From positions 4,320,699 to 4,384,698 of the forward strand of contig CM067584.1 of the NCBI GenBank assembly GCA_034336665.1: a stretch of 64,000 nucleotides of DNA, in the 5' to 3' direction. Source of the DNA: Luscinia megarhynchos. Lineage: Eukaryota; Chordata; Aves; Passeriformes; Turdidae. Positions within the stretch are counted from its first letter, which is position 1. Every line of letters starts with the position of its first letter. This document shows positions 47,906 to 60,079 of the stretch, piece by piece. The translations under genes and the position numbers were made by a program. The notes under the pieces were generated by a model. That model searched no databases and was not told the origin of the DNA. It worked only from the letters and a program-made list of their open reading frames with translations.

Positions 47906-50900
47906 ATCTCTCCGAATGTTTTCCAGCTGTTCTTCAGGACTGTGCAGAGAGCTCTGCTCTGCCACCCCCATATGCTTCTTTCTGTTCTGCTGCACATGAA
48001 CAGCCCTCTGATGACTCGAAATGTTGAGTTTCTGGAAGGCCCCTCGTTTTCAGCTGCTGGTGTGTGCCAACAAATCTGAATATTCAATCAGATGGGAAGC
48101 AGCAGCTCGAAAACATGCAATCTGCTCCAGGCTGGGATGCACAGCTGCCTGGGCTGGGATGCACATCCTTGCCTGCCACCAAGGCTGTCTGGGAGAACAA
48201 AAGAGCACCTTTTGAAAGCTCAGAACACTTTCTGTTTGTGCTTTTTCCTTCCCTCACTTGTAAAGTGCTGAATTGGCTGTGCTGGTTCTTGGTTTTCCAC
48301 AAAAACAGATTTACCAAGATGTAGAAACGCTGGATTCTCTCACCCTGCTGAGCGTTTCCAGCCCTCGATTCTGACAGCACCTTTCCTCCTGAGAAACACA
48401 AATATCATTGACTTTCTGTAGCTGCTGTTTCCCAGCAAATTCAGGGAGTCAAGACGTGCTCAGCAGCTCCAGGGCTGATCTCAGTCAAGCAGGGATTGTG
48501 TCAGTGCAGAACACAAGGACCCATTTCTGCCAGCTGCAGGTAAAACTGCCAGGACCTGCTGCTGGCCTGGGACAGCCCCAGCCAGGTTTTGGTGAGAAAC
48601 AAGTTTAGGAATAACATTTGTGTGCAGCTAGAGCAGCAGACCTGCATTTCCAGCTGCTGAGGAAGCCTGTGTGCCAGCCTGGTGTTTTTAAATCACAACA
48701 TGTTTCAAAAAATGGAGTAAATCCAGATGTGTGCTCAGACTGTGCTGATGATTTCTGGGTCAGGATAATCCCATTTTTCCTTCTTCTTATCCTGGATCAA
48801 AGTCATCGAGCTGCTTCCCCATCAGACTTGAAATCCAGAGTGGAAACGAAAAACAAAGAAACAAACCAACAAAAACCAAACAAACAAAAAAACCCCAAAA
48901 AACCCCAGAACAACAACAACAACAAACCGCCAAACAAACAAAAAATAAAACTTTTCTAAAACTTGGACTGCAGCTTAACCAAAATTCTTCCTTGTAACTC
49001 TGCAGCTCAAGGCAAGTTTTTGCTTTCTCTGTAACACACAGAATCCCTTTTCTTTTTCCAGAGAAATCCCGAATTATTTTCCAGACCCTTGATTGTTTTG
49101 TGCATTTTCAGACCGAGAGAATGTGTTATTTTTTCTGTCTTAGCTTTGTCTCTCATGAAGACACGTTTATATGAGTGAGAGGACAAATTAGGCCATACCT
49201 TGCTGGTCAACAGTTGTGTGTGATGACCTTAGAGATCTTTCCCACTCTGAGAGATTGTTTATCCTGGTGTGAGTCTTTTATTTCCATACAAGAACAACCA
49301 AACCAGCAGGAATTACCTTTGTACCAACATTATTTTAATTTTATTCATGCATTTTGTTTAAAAAGTACAAACTGTGCACAGGTAACTCCCAGAGGCAGCT
49401 TTTGTGTGGGATAAATGGGCTGGAGAAAAGATGGAGATGTACTGGAGATATACTGGTTATTTACTGGTTTTCCTGGCCCTCTTATGGCTGTAGGTCCTTA
49501 AAACACAAGAAAACTTTCCAAGAATGGGTCCCATTCTCTGAAAGTTGATTTTTCCCAGATCCTCCCAGTTGTTTTTTGGGTGGAAGGAGCACAGAAAACC
49601 CTGAGACTTAGAAGTGAGATTCAATTCCAGGATTAAATTCTGAAATTCCAGGAAGGTCAGCACAGCTTCCAGAACCTCCTCAGCTCATTCCCATCTCCTC
49701 CTTTGGCTGGAATGGCCCAGCCAAGTCTGATTTGGGTTGTAAAGGTGTCAATTTATCAGGTTTGGGGAAACAATCCCTGGCCCAGCTTTTGGGGGCTGGG
49801 GATCAGTGCTTAGAAAACAACCCAAACCTTTGGGTTCTTCCATGCAGGAGGTTTGGGAACAACCCTGCAGAGCTCCAGGAGTGGGGCAGCCTTGCAAACA
49901 GGATTTCTGAAGGGATTATAAAGGATTAGGATGAGTTGCTGAGATCTGGGCATCTTTACCAGGCCTCCTGCTGCCTGGTGGTTCATTGGTGCAGAAAAAT
50001 CTTCATGGAACCAGCAGATATTCCAGGGACAGCAGAGAAATTCCCTGTACAAGCACCAAACCACGCTGCTGTGTTATGATCTCACTGTACAAGTCTGCTG
50101 GTGGCTCTGTGATCAGCCCACTGCTGAAGGAAGTGTTACAGCTCCCAGGGACTCCTTCCCAGAGGATTCCCAGAGATAATTGCCTCAGCAGGAATGGAAT
50201 CCAAACAAATGCACTTTCCCCCTTGCTTTAGCAACTTCAGAGCCTGCACTTGCCTCCCTCTCTTTTGACAAGTACATTTTTCCCTGTTTTTTTTAAAGAG
50301 TCATTTAAACAATTAGGGTTTGATTCATAAGAACTCTCCACCAACTTCAAGATAATTGCAAGAGTCCCAGCGAATTAAACTGAAGCTTCAGCTGGAGCAA
50401 TGCTAGAAGGGCTGAATTATCCCCAAATAATTCAAATCACTAAACCTGGGGGTCACAGACCAGCACTCTGAGATTAAATCCAGCTCACCTGGCATTAGGC
50501 ATTAATTCAGCCTGACTGAGGCAGGAGTTGCCTCTCTCATCATCTGCTGGGACTGAATTCCACATTCCCAATTTCAGAGAGTACAGGATTAAGTGGGAAT
50601 GTCACAGGAAAAGGTTTTCTGCTGTTCTTCACTGAGGACCTCAAAAACCCAGGGATACCCCAGACCAGACTTGTGTGTGTCTAAAGCAGCAAAGATTTCT
50701 TTTCCCAAAAGTTCATTTTGGATTATTGGGTTCATCTTCTTGCCAGAGTTCTTGGACTTTTTAGTTCTGGTTGTTCTCAGCAACTCTTCACCTCTTTCCT
50801 TTGCAAGAAGAAAAATAGAAGAAGTCAAGTCCTCACTAAATTGTTGTTTTTTATTTGCTCCAACTGATGAGTTTTTTCAAGGCCAAAAACGAACCCACCA

Positions 50901-51640
50901 AGGTTTTAAATCAGTTCTCCATTCAAAGAATTATCCACGTTAGGATACTCAAGGAATAAAAAGCTGGCAAGTGGGATGTAGCCTCAATATAAATGAGATT
51001 TGTTTCTATTTCTTCTCCCTCTTCTCCCCACTATTATTTAAACATGTTGCAGTTATTTTCCATTACATGATTGTTTGCAGTTTGACCAATGTGAGGGGAA
51101 AGAAACCCACAAACCCAACCTGGAACAGGAATTCTATTTGAGATAAATAACACCATAAACATGATGGGGAAAAAAATAAATGTTACTATTCCATTTAAAA
51201 GTATGGAATTAAATATATTCCCTTTACTGTGTTACATAAGTCTTTTGTATATTCTTTATTTACTGACCTCTTCTACCACCTTTTTATTTGTTTGGCTTAT
51301 GCTTTCAGGTGCCAGTTGTTTATGATCACTCCATAATTAGAAATTTAAACTTCTCTGAAGCTGCAGTTACAGGTTCAGGAGGGTTCTGTGCTGCTGGAAA
51401 TTGTCACTGCTGCATCTTTGGCCTGGGGTTATGGTGAGGGTCTCATGGTTTGTGTTTGTGCCTTTCTACAGGGTGACATCAGAAGGGATTCTGGTTTTTT
51501 TCCTCTACTTCCTTAGGCAGATACACCCATAGTGCACCAGCAGCAGGGGAAGTTCTGCGAGAATATATTTAAAATAAACCTCAGGGAATAGCTCTGAGCT
51601 ATTCAGCAGCTGGAATTCAGGAACTGCAGGACAGAGCTTT
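47906..51640. other. Unique intergenic sequence
   Basis: No gene or transposon recognised. An A/C-rich low-complexity tract with (AAC)n lies at about 48845-48960. Confidence 0.45.
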
Positions 51641-52358
51641 TGTAATATATAATATAATGTAATTCGTGTAAAGTGGTAAATTAATGTAGAATAAGCAATG
51701 TCTGTATGAGTAGAGTAATAAAAACTTAAAAAGCCAAAAGCTGCAGAGGGAGGAACAGGGATTGCTTAATCACAACACTGTAATTCCAACAAAAACTGAA
51801 GAGCTGGGTTAGCAAGGCAATGGGACACAGCTGGTGGAGATGGCTCTGTCCAGGGAACACCCAAAAGATAAGAGCCCGATAAACACCCACAATTAAGGTA
51901 ATCAGAGCCATCCAAAAAATACATCTGAATGCCCATTTCCAGTAAACCAAAATCTGCAAGTTACATCTCAATTCCATCTTCCTGTAAACCTGAACTTGCC
52001 TTCATCAAAATTCATCATCTCCCAGGATATGGTTTTGTCCAGCCCAAAGCGGTGAAAGAAAACTACATGAATATGCTGAACGACAAGAGAAGACAAAGAC
52101 CTCCGCTTGGGCCAAGGAAAAACTGTATAAAAACTGTATAAAAATTTGTATAAAAACTGTATAAAAACTGTATAAAAACGGGACTAACCAAAGCTGCTGT
52201 GTGAACATTTGGGGATTCGGAGTGACAGAGTTCCAATCATTGTGTATTCACCCGATGCCGACCCCGGGCTCAGCATTGTCCTTTTTGATTGTGGCAAAAT
52301 AAATATCGCTTATTTTAATCATATTTAATTCGGCTTGATCTCGTTTTTATCTATAACA
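51641..52358 (+). mobile_element. LTR with amplified TATA box
   Basis: LTR-like organisation: five TATAAAAA boxes at 52126-52178, a CpG-containing R-like segment ('cgatgccgaccccgggctca'), AATAAA at 52298-52303, and a terminal 'tctataaca' ending at 52358. The start is uncertain. TGTAATATATAATATAATG at 51641 is my best guess, but its flank (CTTT) only partly matches the right flank (GTTTG). An alternative start near 51453 or 51459 follows an exact GTTTG. No internal region or primer-binding site follows. Confidence 0.65.
52126..52178 (+). promoter_or_regulatory. Five phased TATA boxes
   Basis: TATAAAAA occurs at 52126, 52137, 52149, 52160 and 52171 as copies of an 11-bp unit CTGTATAAAAA (one unit is 12 bp). 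It lies 120-170 bp upstream of the LTR AATAAA, the expected place for the LTR core promoter. Confidence 0.8.
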
Positions 52359-53433
52359 GTTTGACTCAGAACCGAGTTTGAATCATTTCTCTGTGACCAA
52401 CCAGGAGCCCATCTCCCACCTCCTGAGCCCCACTCATGGAATGGTTTTAAACATGACCTCCGTGACCACCCAGTTCCAAAAATGCCACCATGGACAGTGA
52501 CATTTTCCACCCAGAGCCACATCCAGCCTCTGCTCCCGGCATCCCGTCCCAAAGGAATTGTCCTCATCTCTGCTGCCCGTTGCTCTTTGTCTTTCCAGGG
52601 GACTGAGCCAAGTTTTGGATCCGCATTTTGTGCTCCAAGCCTCCGTTGTCACCTGGGCTTTGTGGGCAGCCCAATCTCACTGGAGCTGAGCTGGGGATAA
52701 GCAGCTTAGCCTGGAGCAGTAATTGAATCAAAGCCAAATTCCCAGGCCGAGAAGGTTCATCCCTGTTTAAACAAAGAGATGCAGCAATGCCTCTGGATCT
52801 GAGCTGAGGAGGAGGAGATGAGTCCTTTGAAATTGAATCCAGCAGGGAGAATGTGTGTCCTTACAACTCTGAGTTTTCCTGTAAATGTGGGGTTTTTTGT
52901 CACAATGGCTCATGAAAGTGCTTTAAGGATCAGTCTGCAAGACTTAAGGAGAATAAATCCCTTGTCACCACCTCAGCATGGCAAGCTTTTTGCCTTTTGT
53001 GGCCACTTTTAGTCATCCTAATTTTCCAGCACAATTGAATTTATCTCCTGAGGAGATAACAATCTGCATTCAGCCCAGCACTGAAAATCCTGACCTCGAT
53101 GCCTTTGCATGGAAGCTGACAACTGCACAGAGAGTGAGAAAGGAAAGAGGAATCAGTCTGGGATTTTGTACTCCAGCAAGGAAAGAGAAATAATTCAGGG
53201 ATTTTTGTCTCCCAGCAAACCTAGCCCATCCAGTCCCTCCATCCTTTGCTACACATCTGTGGGGGGTGTTAGAGAAATGTGAAGAAATTTGGAGGGAGCT
53301 ATAGACAGCTAAAAAAAAAAAAAAAAAAGGATTTCTCTATTTTCTATCGATTTTCCTACAAGTTAAAAACAAAACACACACACCCCAGAAAAACCCCCAA
53401 ACAAAAACAAAAAACAGCACTAAGATTTCTTGA
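52359..53433. other. Unique intergenic sequence
   Basis: No gene recognised. Poly-A and A/C-rich tract at about 53312-53415 borders the next CR1. Confidence 0.45.
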
Positions 53434-53626
53434 AATCATAGAATTCAGAATGGTTTGGGCTGGAAATGACCTTGAAGATCATCTCATCCCACCCCTGGAT
53501 GGGCAGGGACACCTCCCACTGCCCCAGGTTATCCCAGCCTGGCCTTGGGCCCTGCCAGGGATCCAGGGGCGGCCACAGCTCCTCTGGGAATCCCATCCCA
53601 GCCAGGAATTTCTTCCAAAATTTCAT
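53434..53626 (-). mobile_element. CR1 LINE 3'-end fragment
   Basis: Starts 'aatcatagaattcagaatgg', 'gaccttgaagatcatctcat', 'gggcagggacacctcccact', 'agcctggccttgggccctgc', ends near 'aggaatttcttcc'. Reverse complement of a CR1 3' region. Confidence 0.9.
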
Positions 53627-55711
53627 ATATGTAGGTGTAACCTCTGAAACACTCCTTCTATTGCTTCATTTCCAATCGCTGCTTGCTTCAGTTTGTGAAC
53701 TGTGGATGAGAAGTGGAGTTTGTGGGCCTGGATTCCAGCAGGGACCTGATTCAGTTTTGCAGCCTCTGAGCAGAGCCTGACAAAGGGATTTGCAGTTCAA
53801 GTGCCCCTGTGACTGGGATTTTAATCCTATTTTATTAATTCAAGGAGGAGCATTTTGCCACTGCTCTGCATGCAGCAGCTTCACCTGCCTGTTTGCCCAA
53901 ACTACCTGTTTTTAATCATCTGTAATTATTAAAATGTTATGCTTTTTGATTGTGTATCTGCTCGGGAAAGCAAAGATGAAAGTCAACTGTGGCAACGTTT
54001 TCCTTTCAGTTTATTCAGAAGGCCTCAGGAAACTAATGAGATTTATTCTGTGAATTAGTTTATAATTGTGCTTTAACTGCACTGTGACATTTAATAATGT
54101 CAGAAGGATTTTGCTTTAGGCAAAGTGATTTCAGCCTCTGTAGAAAATTAATTACCACGTGTGTGTGTGTGAGCTAAGTGGTATTTTCAAGGTTAAGCTG
54201 CTTCCTCATATTTTGAGGAGGAAAAAAAAGCATTGAAGACGTGGATGGAGCTTCCTGCTTCTCTGACAAGCAGTGTGAAGTCATCACAAACCAGATCCTG
54301 ATTTATTTTTCCAAATGCAGCTTTAATTCTTGTGCTCTCCAGTGCCTAGCCCTCGTGTGCCTGGTTTGGGGAGCTCCAGAGGAGCTGTGAGAGCTGCTGA
54401 GCTGCAGCAATTTCAGGGATTTCTCCCCAAAACCTCTGTGCAAAGCACTTGGCTCAGAGCCCAGCGTTGTGAATATTGGCAGCAAGTCAGGTCAGAACAA
54501 TCTGTTTATCTGCATGACCTCATGGGCTGATCTCCAATCCCAGCCATCCTGGGGTTCTGGGCTGGATGGATAAATACAGAATTGATCCATTTTGTCTCTC
54601 CATTTCACCCCAAAAAGTCAATACCAGATGGGCTGGGTGGTGTTCAAGGCAGGGAGAAAGAAGAAAAGTTGGCTCATGAGTGGTTTTGTCTGCTGAGAAA
54701 AAAAAAAATTAAAAAAATTGGAGCCTCTCTATGTCAAACACTACCAAATATTGGTTTTGGAATGAGCCACATTCCCCCACTTTTCCTTGGGGCTGGAATT
54801 CTTGCAGTGGCACTGCCCAAACCCCTCAATGTCTCATTAACCAGCCCCCCACACACACTCTAAGACTGATGATTTCTCCCCAATATTTAATCATTGGAAG
54901 TTTCATTATAGTAACAACTTCAGGGTGCTTCCAATTAACTCAACAATAACTGTAGCTTGGGCTAATAAATGTTCAGCTGCAGGCCTGGGATTTATTAGCC
55001 CAGGAAAATGGTTATTGCCTCATAAACAGGAAGCAGCTCCAGGTGATTTAATGACTCGTGTTCCTCTCACCCTTCATAAATTGGATCCAATAAACAGCTG
55101 AGATGAGAGAGAAATTAAAAGTATAAACCCCAACAACAGCAAACTTTCCAGTGGCAATTACTTAATGACAAAGCTGGGTTAGTAAATCTTGGAAAAGTCA
55201 GTTCATGACATCACAGCATGACCTGAAGTTGTCACTCAAAGAATTCAAACAATGCTGGATAATTTTATTTTATTTTGTGAAGAGTTGAATAAATTGCAAA
55301 TTTGATGATGTGCCTTTGCCATGAACAGGATCCATGTCCATCCCTGTCCAAGGACTGCACAATGCAAATGGGCTGGGCATTGGAAATGAGGATAAAAACC
55401 TGCTCTTCTCATCAGGCAAAATTTGATGTGAAGGTTGTGGGCTCATCTTCCATGTTGTTTTTCAAATGCTTCGTAGGGAATTACCCAAAAAAACCCCAAA
55501 AAAACAAACAAACAAAAAAAAAAACCCAAAAAAAAAACCAAACAAAAAAAAAAGAATACGTAAACCAAGTTTGCTGTGTTTTTTTGTTTTTTGTTTTTTT
55601 CCAATGTGTTCTGATAAACTCCTCTTTGATCATGCCTGATCAGCAGCTGGGGTGGCACAAGCTCAGCTTTGTGATTATTGCGCTGAGCTCCTGTTGTCCC
55701 AGCCCTGCAGC
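53627..55711. other. Unique sequence with hairpin and low-complexity tract
   Basis: No gene recognised. The interval 53930-54160 is transposon-free and could be conserved non-coding sequence. An A/C tract at about 55483-55556 is low complexity. Confidence 0.4.
54958..55002. other. 13-bp inverted repeat with E-box in the loop
   Basis: Left arm TGGGCTAATAAAT (54958-54970) and right arm ATTTATTAGCCCA (54990-55002) are perfectly complementary. The 19-nt spacer contains CAGCTG. One G-T wobble and a further C-G pair extend the stem. Confidence 0.9.
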
Positions 55712-56018
55712 CTCTTTTCCCATTCTTTGTGTTCTTCTTTTCCCACTCCTTGTGTTCCTCTTTTCCCACTCCTTGTGTTCCTCTTTTCCCTTTCCTTCTG
55801 TTCCTCTTTTCCCATTTTTTGTTCCTCTTTTCCCACTCCTTCTGTTCCTCTTTTCCCATTTCTTGTGTTCCTCTTTTCCCACTCCTTGTGTTCCTCTTTT
55901 CCCACTCCTTTTGTGTTCCTCTTTTCCCATTTTTTCTGTTCCTCTTTTCCCTTTCCTTGTGTTCCTCTTTTCCCATTTTTTGTGTTCCTCTTTTCCCACT
56001 CCTTTTGCTCTCCTTTTC
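55712..56018. repeat. Minisatellite, about 23-bp pyrimidine-rich unit
   Basis: About 13 units of 'ttcctcttttcccactcctt' plus 'gtg', with variants 'cccattttttgt' and 'ccctttccttct'. Frames of 258 (+), 243 (-), 151 (-) and 132 (+) codons cross it, giving SHSLCSSFP- or GKRGTQ-type repeats. They are artefacts. Confidence 0.95.
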
Positions 56019-57276
56019 TGGGGCTTTCCTGGCAAAAAAGGCCTTTGTAGTTTTGTAGATGTTGTGCCAAGGTACTGAAATCCTGCCTTCTGCATGGTTT
56101 AGCCTCTCCTTGTAAAGAAGTTTAGGACTATGATCCCCACAGATAACTCTGGACAGTTCTGCACTGGATTTCAATATTAACCTGCTCTTATTTCAGAATA
56201 ATGAACATTTTTTACAATCTCATTTGAGAGTCTGATTCCCTCCTCTGTTTTCCTGGGCATTTTAAGACCTTTCAGCTTGTGTTGTATTGCCAGCTCAGGA
56301 CTGGAGGCCACTTTTGGAAGGTGTTTGGCCATCCACACTGTGGAAAAGTATCTGAGATTTTCAGAAAATTCAGTTTTGAAATGGAACTTTGGATTCCAAG
56401 AGATTTAGAAGCCCCTATGAATTCCTCCCCCATCACTTCTGTGTCTCAGCACAGAACTGGCCAGACTTATTTCTGTCCTTGAAGAATAGATGATACATTT
56501 CAGAGAGTTTCATTAATATTGATGAGCTTTACATATGGCTAGTTAGTATTCAAAGTATTTCAATTTGTTAAACAGAAAGAGTTTCAACCATTAATTATGT
56601 TCTGGCCATTCCATTTTCACCAAATTGAATAAATCAATGTGTTGGAACAGAATGATGTATTTGGACCAAAAATATCTTTGCTGTTTCTAAGTGGAAGCAG
56701 GACAAAAATATCTTGCTCAGCACTTTTTTCCTACATTTGCATGGCCTCTATTTCATGAATTTATTTTGTTTTCCCGAGGTTATATACAAATATCTGTCCA
56801 TGAAAGATATGCATGGGCTTTTTGTGCTGGGAATATTATTCCTGCTTGCTTAAAGATGTGGAACTGAGGCAGAGAGGGGCTGAGGTTTACAGAAATATTT
56901 AACTTAGAGTGACTGATGCCACTTCAGAGTCAAATAATACTTTCTGTTGTGGCAATTAGAACATCTAGAAATTAAGATTTCAATAAAAATCAATCAGTTT
57001 AGCTGTTTTTCAGTTGAATAACAGGTTCATATGGGCTGAAGTGAGGGGTATTTAAGACATGATTGGAAGACAGAGATGTTCTGGCTCCTGGATCAGTTAA
57101 GCCCCTCTAGGAAGGTTACCCTAAATCAGCATTTTGTGATGCCTGTTGCAGCTGTGGAGAAAAGGATCCTTTCATTTTTTCATGTCCCTGAGCAGATGTC
57201 GCTTTGGAGACTCAGGAATTTCCTGCAGGAGTCTCCTGTAGTTACAGCAAAGTCCTTCTGAGGGGCAGCCCTGCTC
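56019..57276. other. Unique AT-rich intergenic sequence
   Basis: No gene or repeat recognised. Confidence 0.5.
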
Positions 57277-57282
57277 TGCCAC

Positions 57283-57907
57283 TGTGATTGGTGACATCTC
57301 TGAGTCTGACATCACTCACTGCACAGTTCTTGGTGGGTTTAGAGTTCCTGTTTTCCAGCTCTCCAAAGGAAGAGTCAGAATCCGTTTTTGGAGGTTTTCC
57401 AAAGTTGTTTATTCTTTCTTATCTGAGGAATTCTTTCCCTGACCTACAGAGCTCTGTCTGGCAGGTCAGTGGGAGGCACACTGCCTGCCCTCTGGGCAGG
57501 TCTGATCTTTTATACTATAAATTACAATTCCAATTACTTTCCAATACATGACACTTACATTGCACTGTCCAGCTTTCTCCCAAACCAATCCAGAGGTGCT
57601 ATCCCAACCCAAAAGATGGATGTCACAAAGAGGAAAGAAAGACATACCACACCCAAATTCCTCCATCTTGGCTCTGGGCCCCTTATTATAAACAACTTTA
57701 TAAATTCACTTTTCCACCGTCTAACAATCTAATTTGTGCTCTGCTTATTTTTTGTGACTTGTAATTCTTCCCATAATGATGGTAATTTTTCCCAGAGACT
57801 GAAATCAAACCCACAGGGGTCTTGGGCACTGTGCCAAGGCCTCTGAGCCCCCTGCCCGGGTCTGGAGGCGTCCAGGGAAGCCAGGGGGAATATCCTGAAT
57901 TCCCACA
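57283..57907 (-). mobile_element. Solo LTR, ERVK-like family B
   Basis: Flanked by the perfect 6-bp direct repeat TGCCAC (57277-57282 and 57908-57913). On the minus strand it runs from TGTGGGAATTCAGG to CCAATCACA. It shares 'ccatcttgg', 'cccttat', 'tctaacaatctaattt' and 'ggggtcttggg' blocks with 3739-4374 in the same order. A reverse 'gtttattcttt' near 57407 holds the polyadenylation signal. No internal region. Confidence 0.9.
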
Positions 57908-57913
57908 TGCCAC

Positions 57914-58349
57914 CAGGAGTTAAAACCCAGCTCCTTTCCATCCCACATCTCAGGGCTTGCCTGGTGGGCCCCAGGAATTGCTCCCTGGCTGGGCCAGAGG
58001 GATTGAGTCTCACATTTTAGGCAGGTTTTTCTCCTCCCAGCTCAAAGGCAGTGTCAGAATCAGTGCTGGGAGCTCCAAGCTGCTGTGACATTAAAAAAGC
58101 AGTGTACAATAGAGTGCTGATTGCTGGAGAGCACAAATGGCCCAGTAGAATGGGCTTTCCCTGCTCAATTATCCCAACATACTGCCACTGGCAGCTCCAG
58201 AATATTCTTTTTTCATTCCCTTCCTCCCCCCAGTTTCTGAGCTCTCTGTGTGAGTCTTTAGCCTGACACTGCAGCTGACAGCAGCTCAGCAGAAGAAAAG
58301 GGACTAGAAAAAGAGTTTCATTGCTGTTCAGAAAGCAGAGGGCTGGAAA
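57914..58349. other. Unique intergenic sequence
   Basis: No feature recognised. A 187-codon minus frame (58017-58580) runs across it and into the CR1 fragment, without support as a gene. Confidence 0.4.
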
Positions 58350-58440
58350 TAACTGGAAATCCTTGCTTGGAGCAGGGGGGTGGATCTGGTGGCTCTGTGA
58401 AGTCCCTGCCAGCCTCAGATATTCTGTGACTCTATAAAAT
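58350..58440 (+). mobile_element. CR1 LINE 3'-end fragment
   Basis: Reads 'cttgcttggagcaggggggt', 'gaagtccctgccagcctcag', 'atattctgtgactctat', a CR1 3' terminus of the type ending in repeated 'attctgtga'. Confidence 0.75.
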
Positions 58441-59430
58441 AGAAAAGGATGTGATGGTGGGAGCTCACAAAATTGTTTGAATTGGGAGAAGTCTTTTTTA
58501 ATGTGTTTACAGCTGGTGAATTGTTCTACTGAAGGAAAAAAAAAGCTGGCATGGTTTGTTGTTGAAATGAGTAAAGCCATTTTTCCATGATTTATGTGGG
58601 CTGCTCCTCCCAGATCAAAGCCAAGACAATTACCAGGAGCCAGGTTCCTTTATTGTAACCCAGCAAACAATTCAGATGGTTTTGTTTCACAAGTGGTGTC
58701 ACACTGTGGGGTGCAAGAACACTCCCAGTTCTTCCTCTCTTTTGTTTTTGGAATGGGTGGCATTTCGCAGACTTTGAGGAATCCTTTTTATTCTCCTTTC
58801 CTGCAGCCAGGTGCCCACACAACACCTGTGGCCAGGTAGCCAGGTCTGCCTTGTTTTGCTCAGAGGATCAGGATTTGAAAAGTAAAGCTCTGAGAGAGTT
58901 TTCTGCACAGGGTCGATATTTTGGAGGCAAGAAGAAGATTTAAATCCCACAGAAAGGCTGTGGTTGTGTTTTTTAGGCTGTGTCTCTAAATCTTACAGGT
59001 GAGGCTGTCAGTGGGTGCCAAGATGTGCCAGGTTTGGAGTTTCTTTCCCTCTAAGATCCCATATCCCATCCCAGCTCCTTTCCCTGTGAGGTTCAGGCAT
59101 CCCAAGACAAGGAATATTCAAAGACATAAGAGAAGATCCATGATTTTATTTCTTTTTATCATAAATATTGATAAGTGATTTTTTTCCCTCTTTTATTTCC
59201 CTAACTGGGGGGTGGAACACTGAATGCTTCCTCCTGAGGAGAATGAAAAAATGTGGGAATATCTTTAAGCAAGGATGTGCAATAATTTCCATGGAACCAG
59301 GCTGGATGGAAGGGGAGCAGATTGTCCAGTCCATCACCTTCCAGGCACTGCTTTTACTTTTAGCAGGGGACATTGATCACGGGGCTCAGGGAGGCTGAGC
59401 CCTGCATTCCCACACGGACAGATGGTGCTG
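58441..59430. other. Unique intergenic sequence
   Basis: No gene or repeat recognised. Confidence 0.45.
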
Positions 59431-59436
59431 GAGATG

Positions 59437-60079
59437 TGTGGGAGCCCAGAGTATTCCTCTGGCTTCCCTGGGAGGTTTAAGACCCTCCTGGCAAGAGTCT
59501 CAAAGACCCCTGAGTGAGACCCTGGTGTCTCAGGTGCTGAATTCAAACCCCTGGGGGAAATTACCAACACAGAGGGAATGGAAACAAGCCACCAAAATTA
59601 GTAAAGTGTAAATTAGGTTGTTAGAATGTAGATAAATAGACTTTTGGGGATTTTTGTGATAAGGGACACGTGGCCAAGATGGAGAATTTGGGGTGTGGAT
59701 ACCTCTTCCTCCTTCTTCTCCGTGCCATCCGTGCTGGGTGACATGCTGGCACTTTAGATTGGATGGGGACAGAGCTGGACTGTTTAACAAAGTTGTATTA
59801 TATTGGAAAATAATTATAAATCCCTAGTAGGTAATTTAGACTATAAAAGATCAGTCCTGCCTCTGCCAGGCAGATTCTGCCCTGGACGTCTGGCGAGCAG
59901 AGCTGTGAGCTGGGCAGAGCAATCCTGAGATAAGGGAGAATAAACAGCCATGAAAACCTCTCAGAACAGCTCCTGCAGTCTCTCATCAGTGGGCATGATG
60001 GGAGCCTTGACTTTCTGAGTGTGGCAATGTCAGGATAGCAGCAGGCACTTGGGTTGTAATCCCTTTTTCCCCAGTGACC
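59437..60079 (+). mobile_element. LTR, ERVK-like family B (probable 5' LTR)
   Basis: Starts TGTGGGAGCCCAGAG and carries the family B blocks in forward order: 'tctcaaagacccctgagtga', 'aggttgttagaatgtagata', 'gggacacgtggccaagatgg' and 'ggagaataaacagcc' (AATAAA at about 59939-59944), then 'gcagtctctcatcag'. The 3' part is diverged. The end near 60079 (CCCCAGTGACC) is inferred by analogy with CAGTGACA at 3739. It is followed by TGGAACCCTGG, a possible decayed primer-binding site. No matching duplication of the left flank GAGATG was found. Confidence 0.7.

Noticed and set aside
55302..56174. Open frames of 258 (+) and 243 (-) codons
   Set aside because: Both pass through an A-rich tract and the 23-bp array; openness comes from composition.
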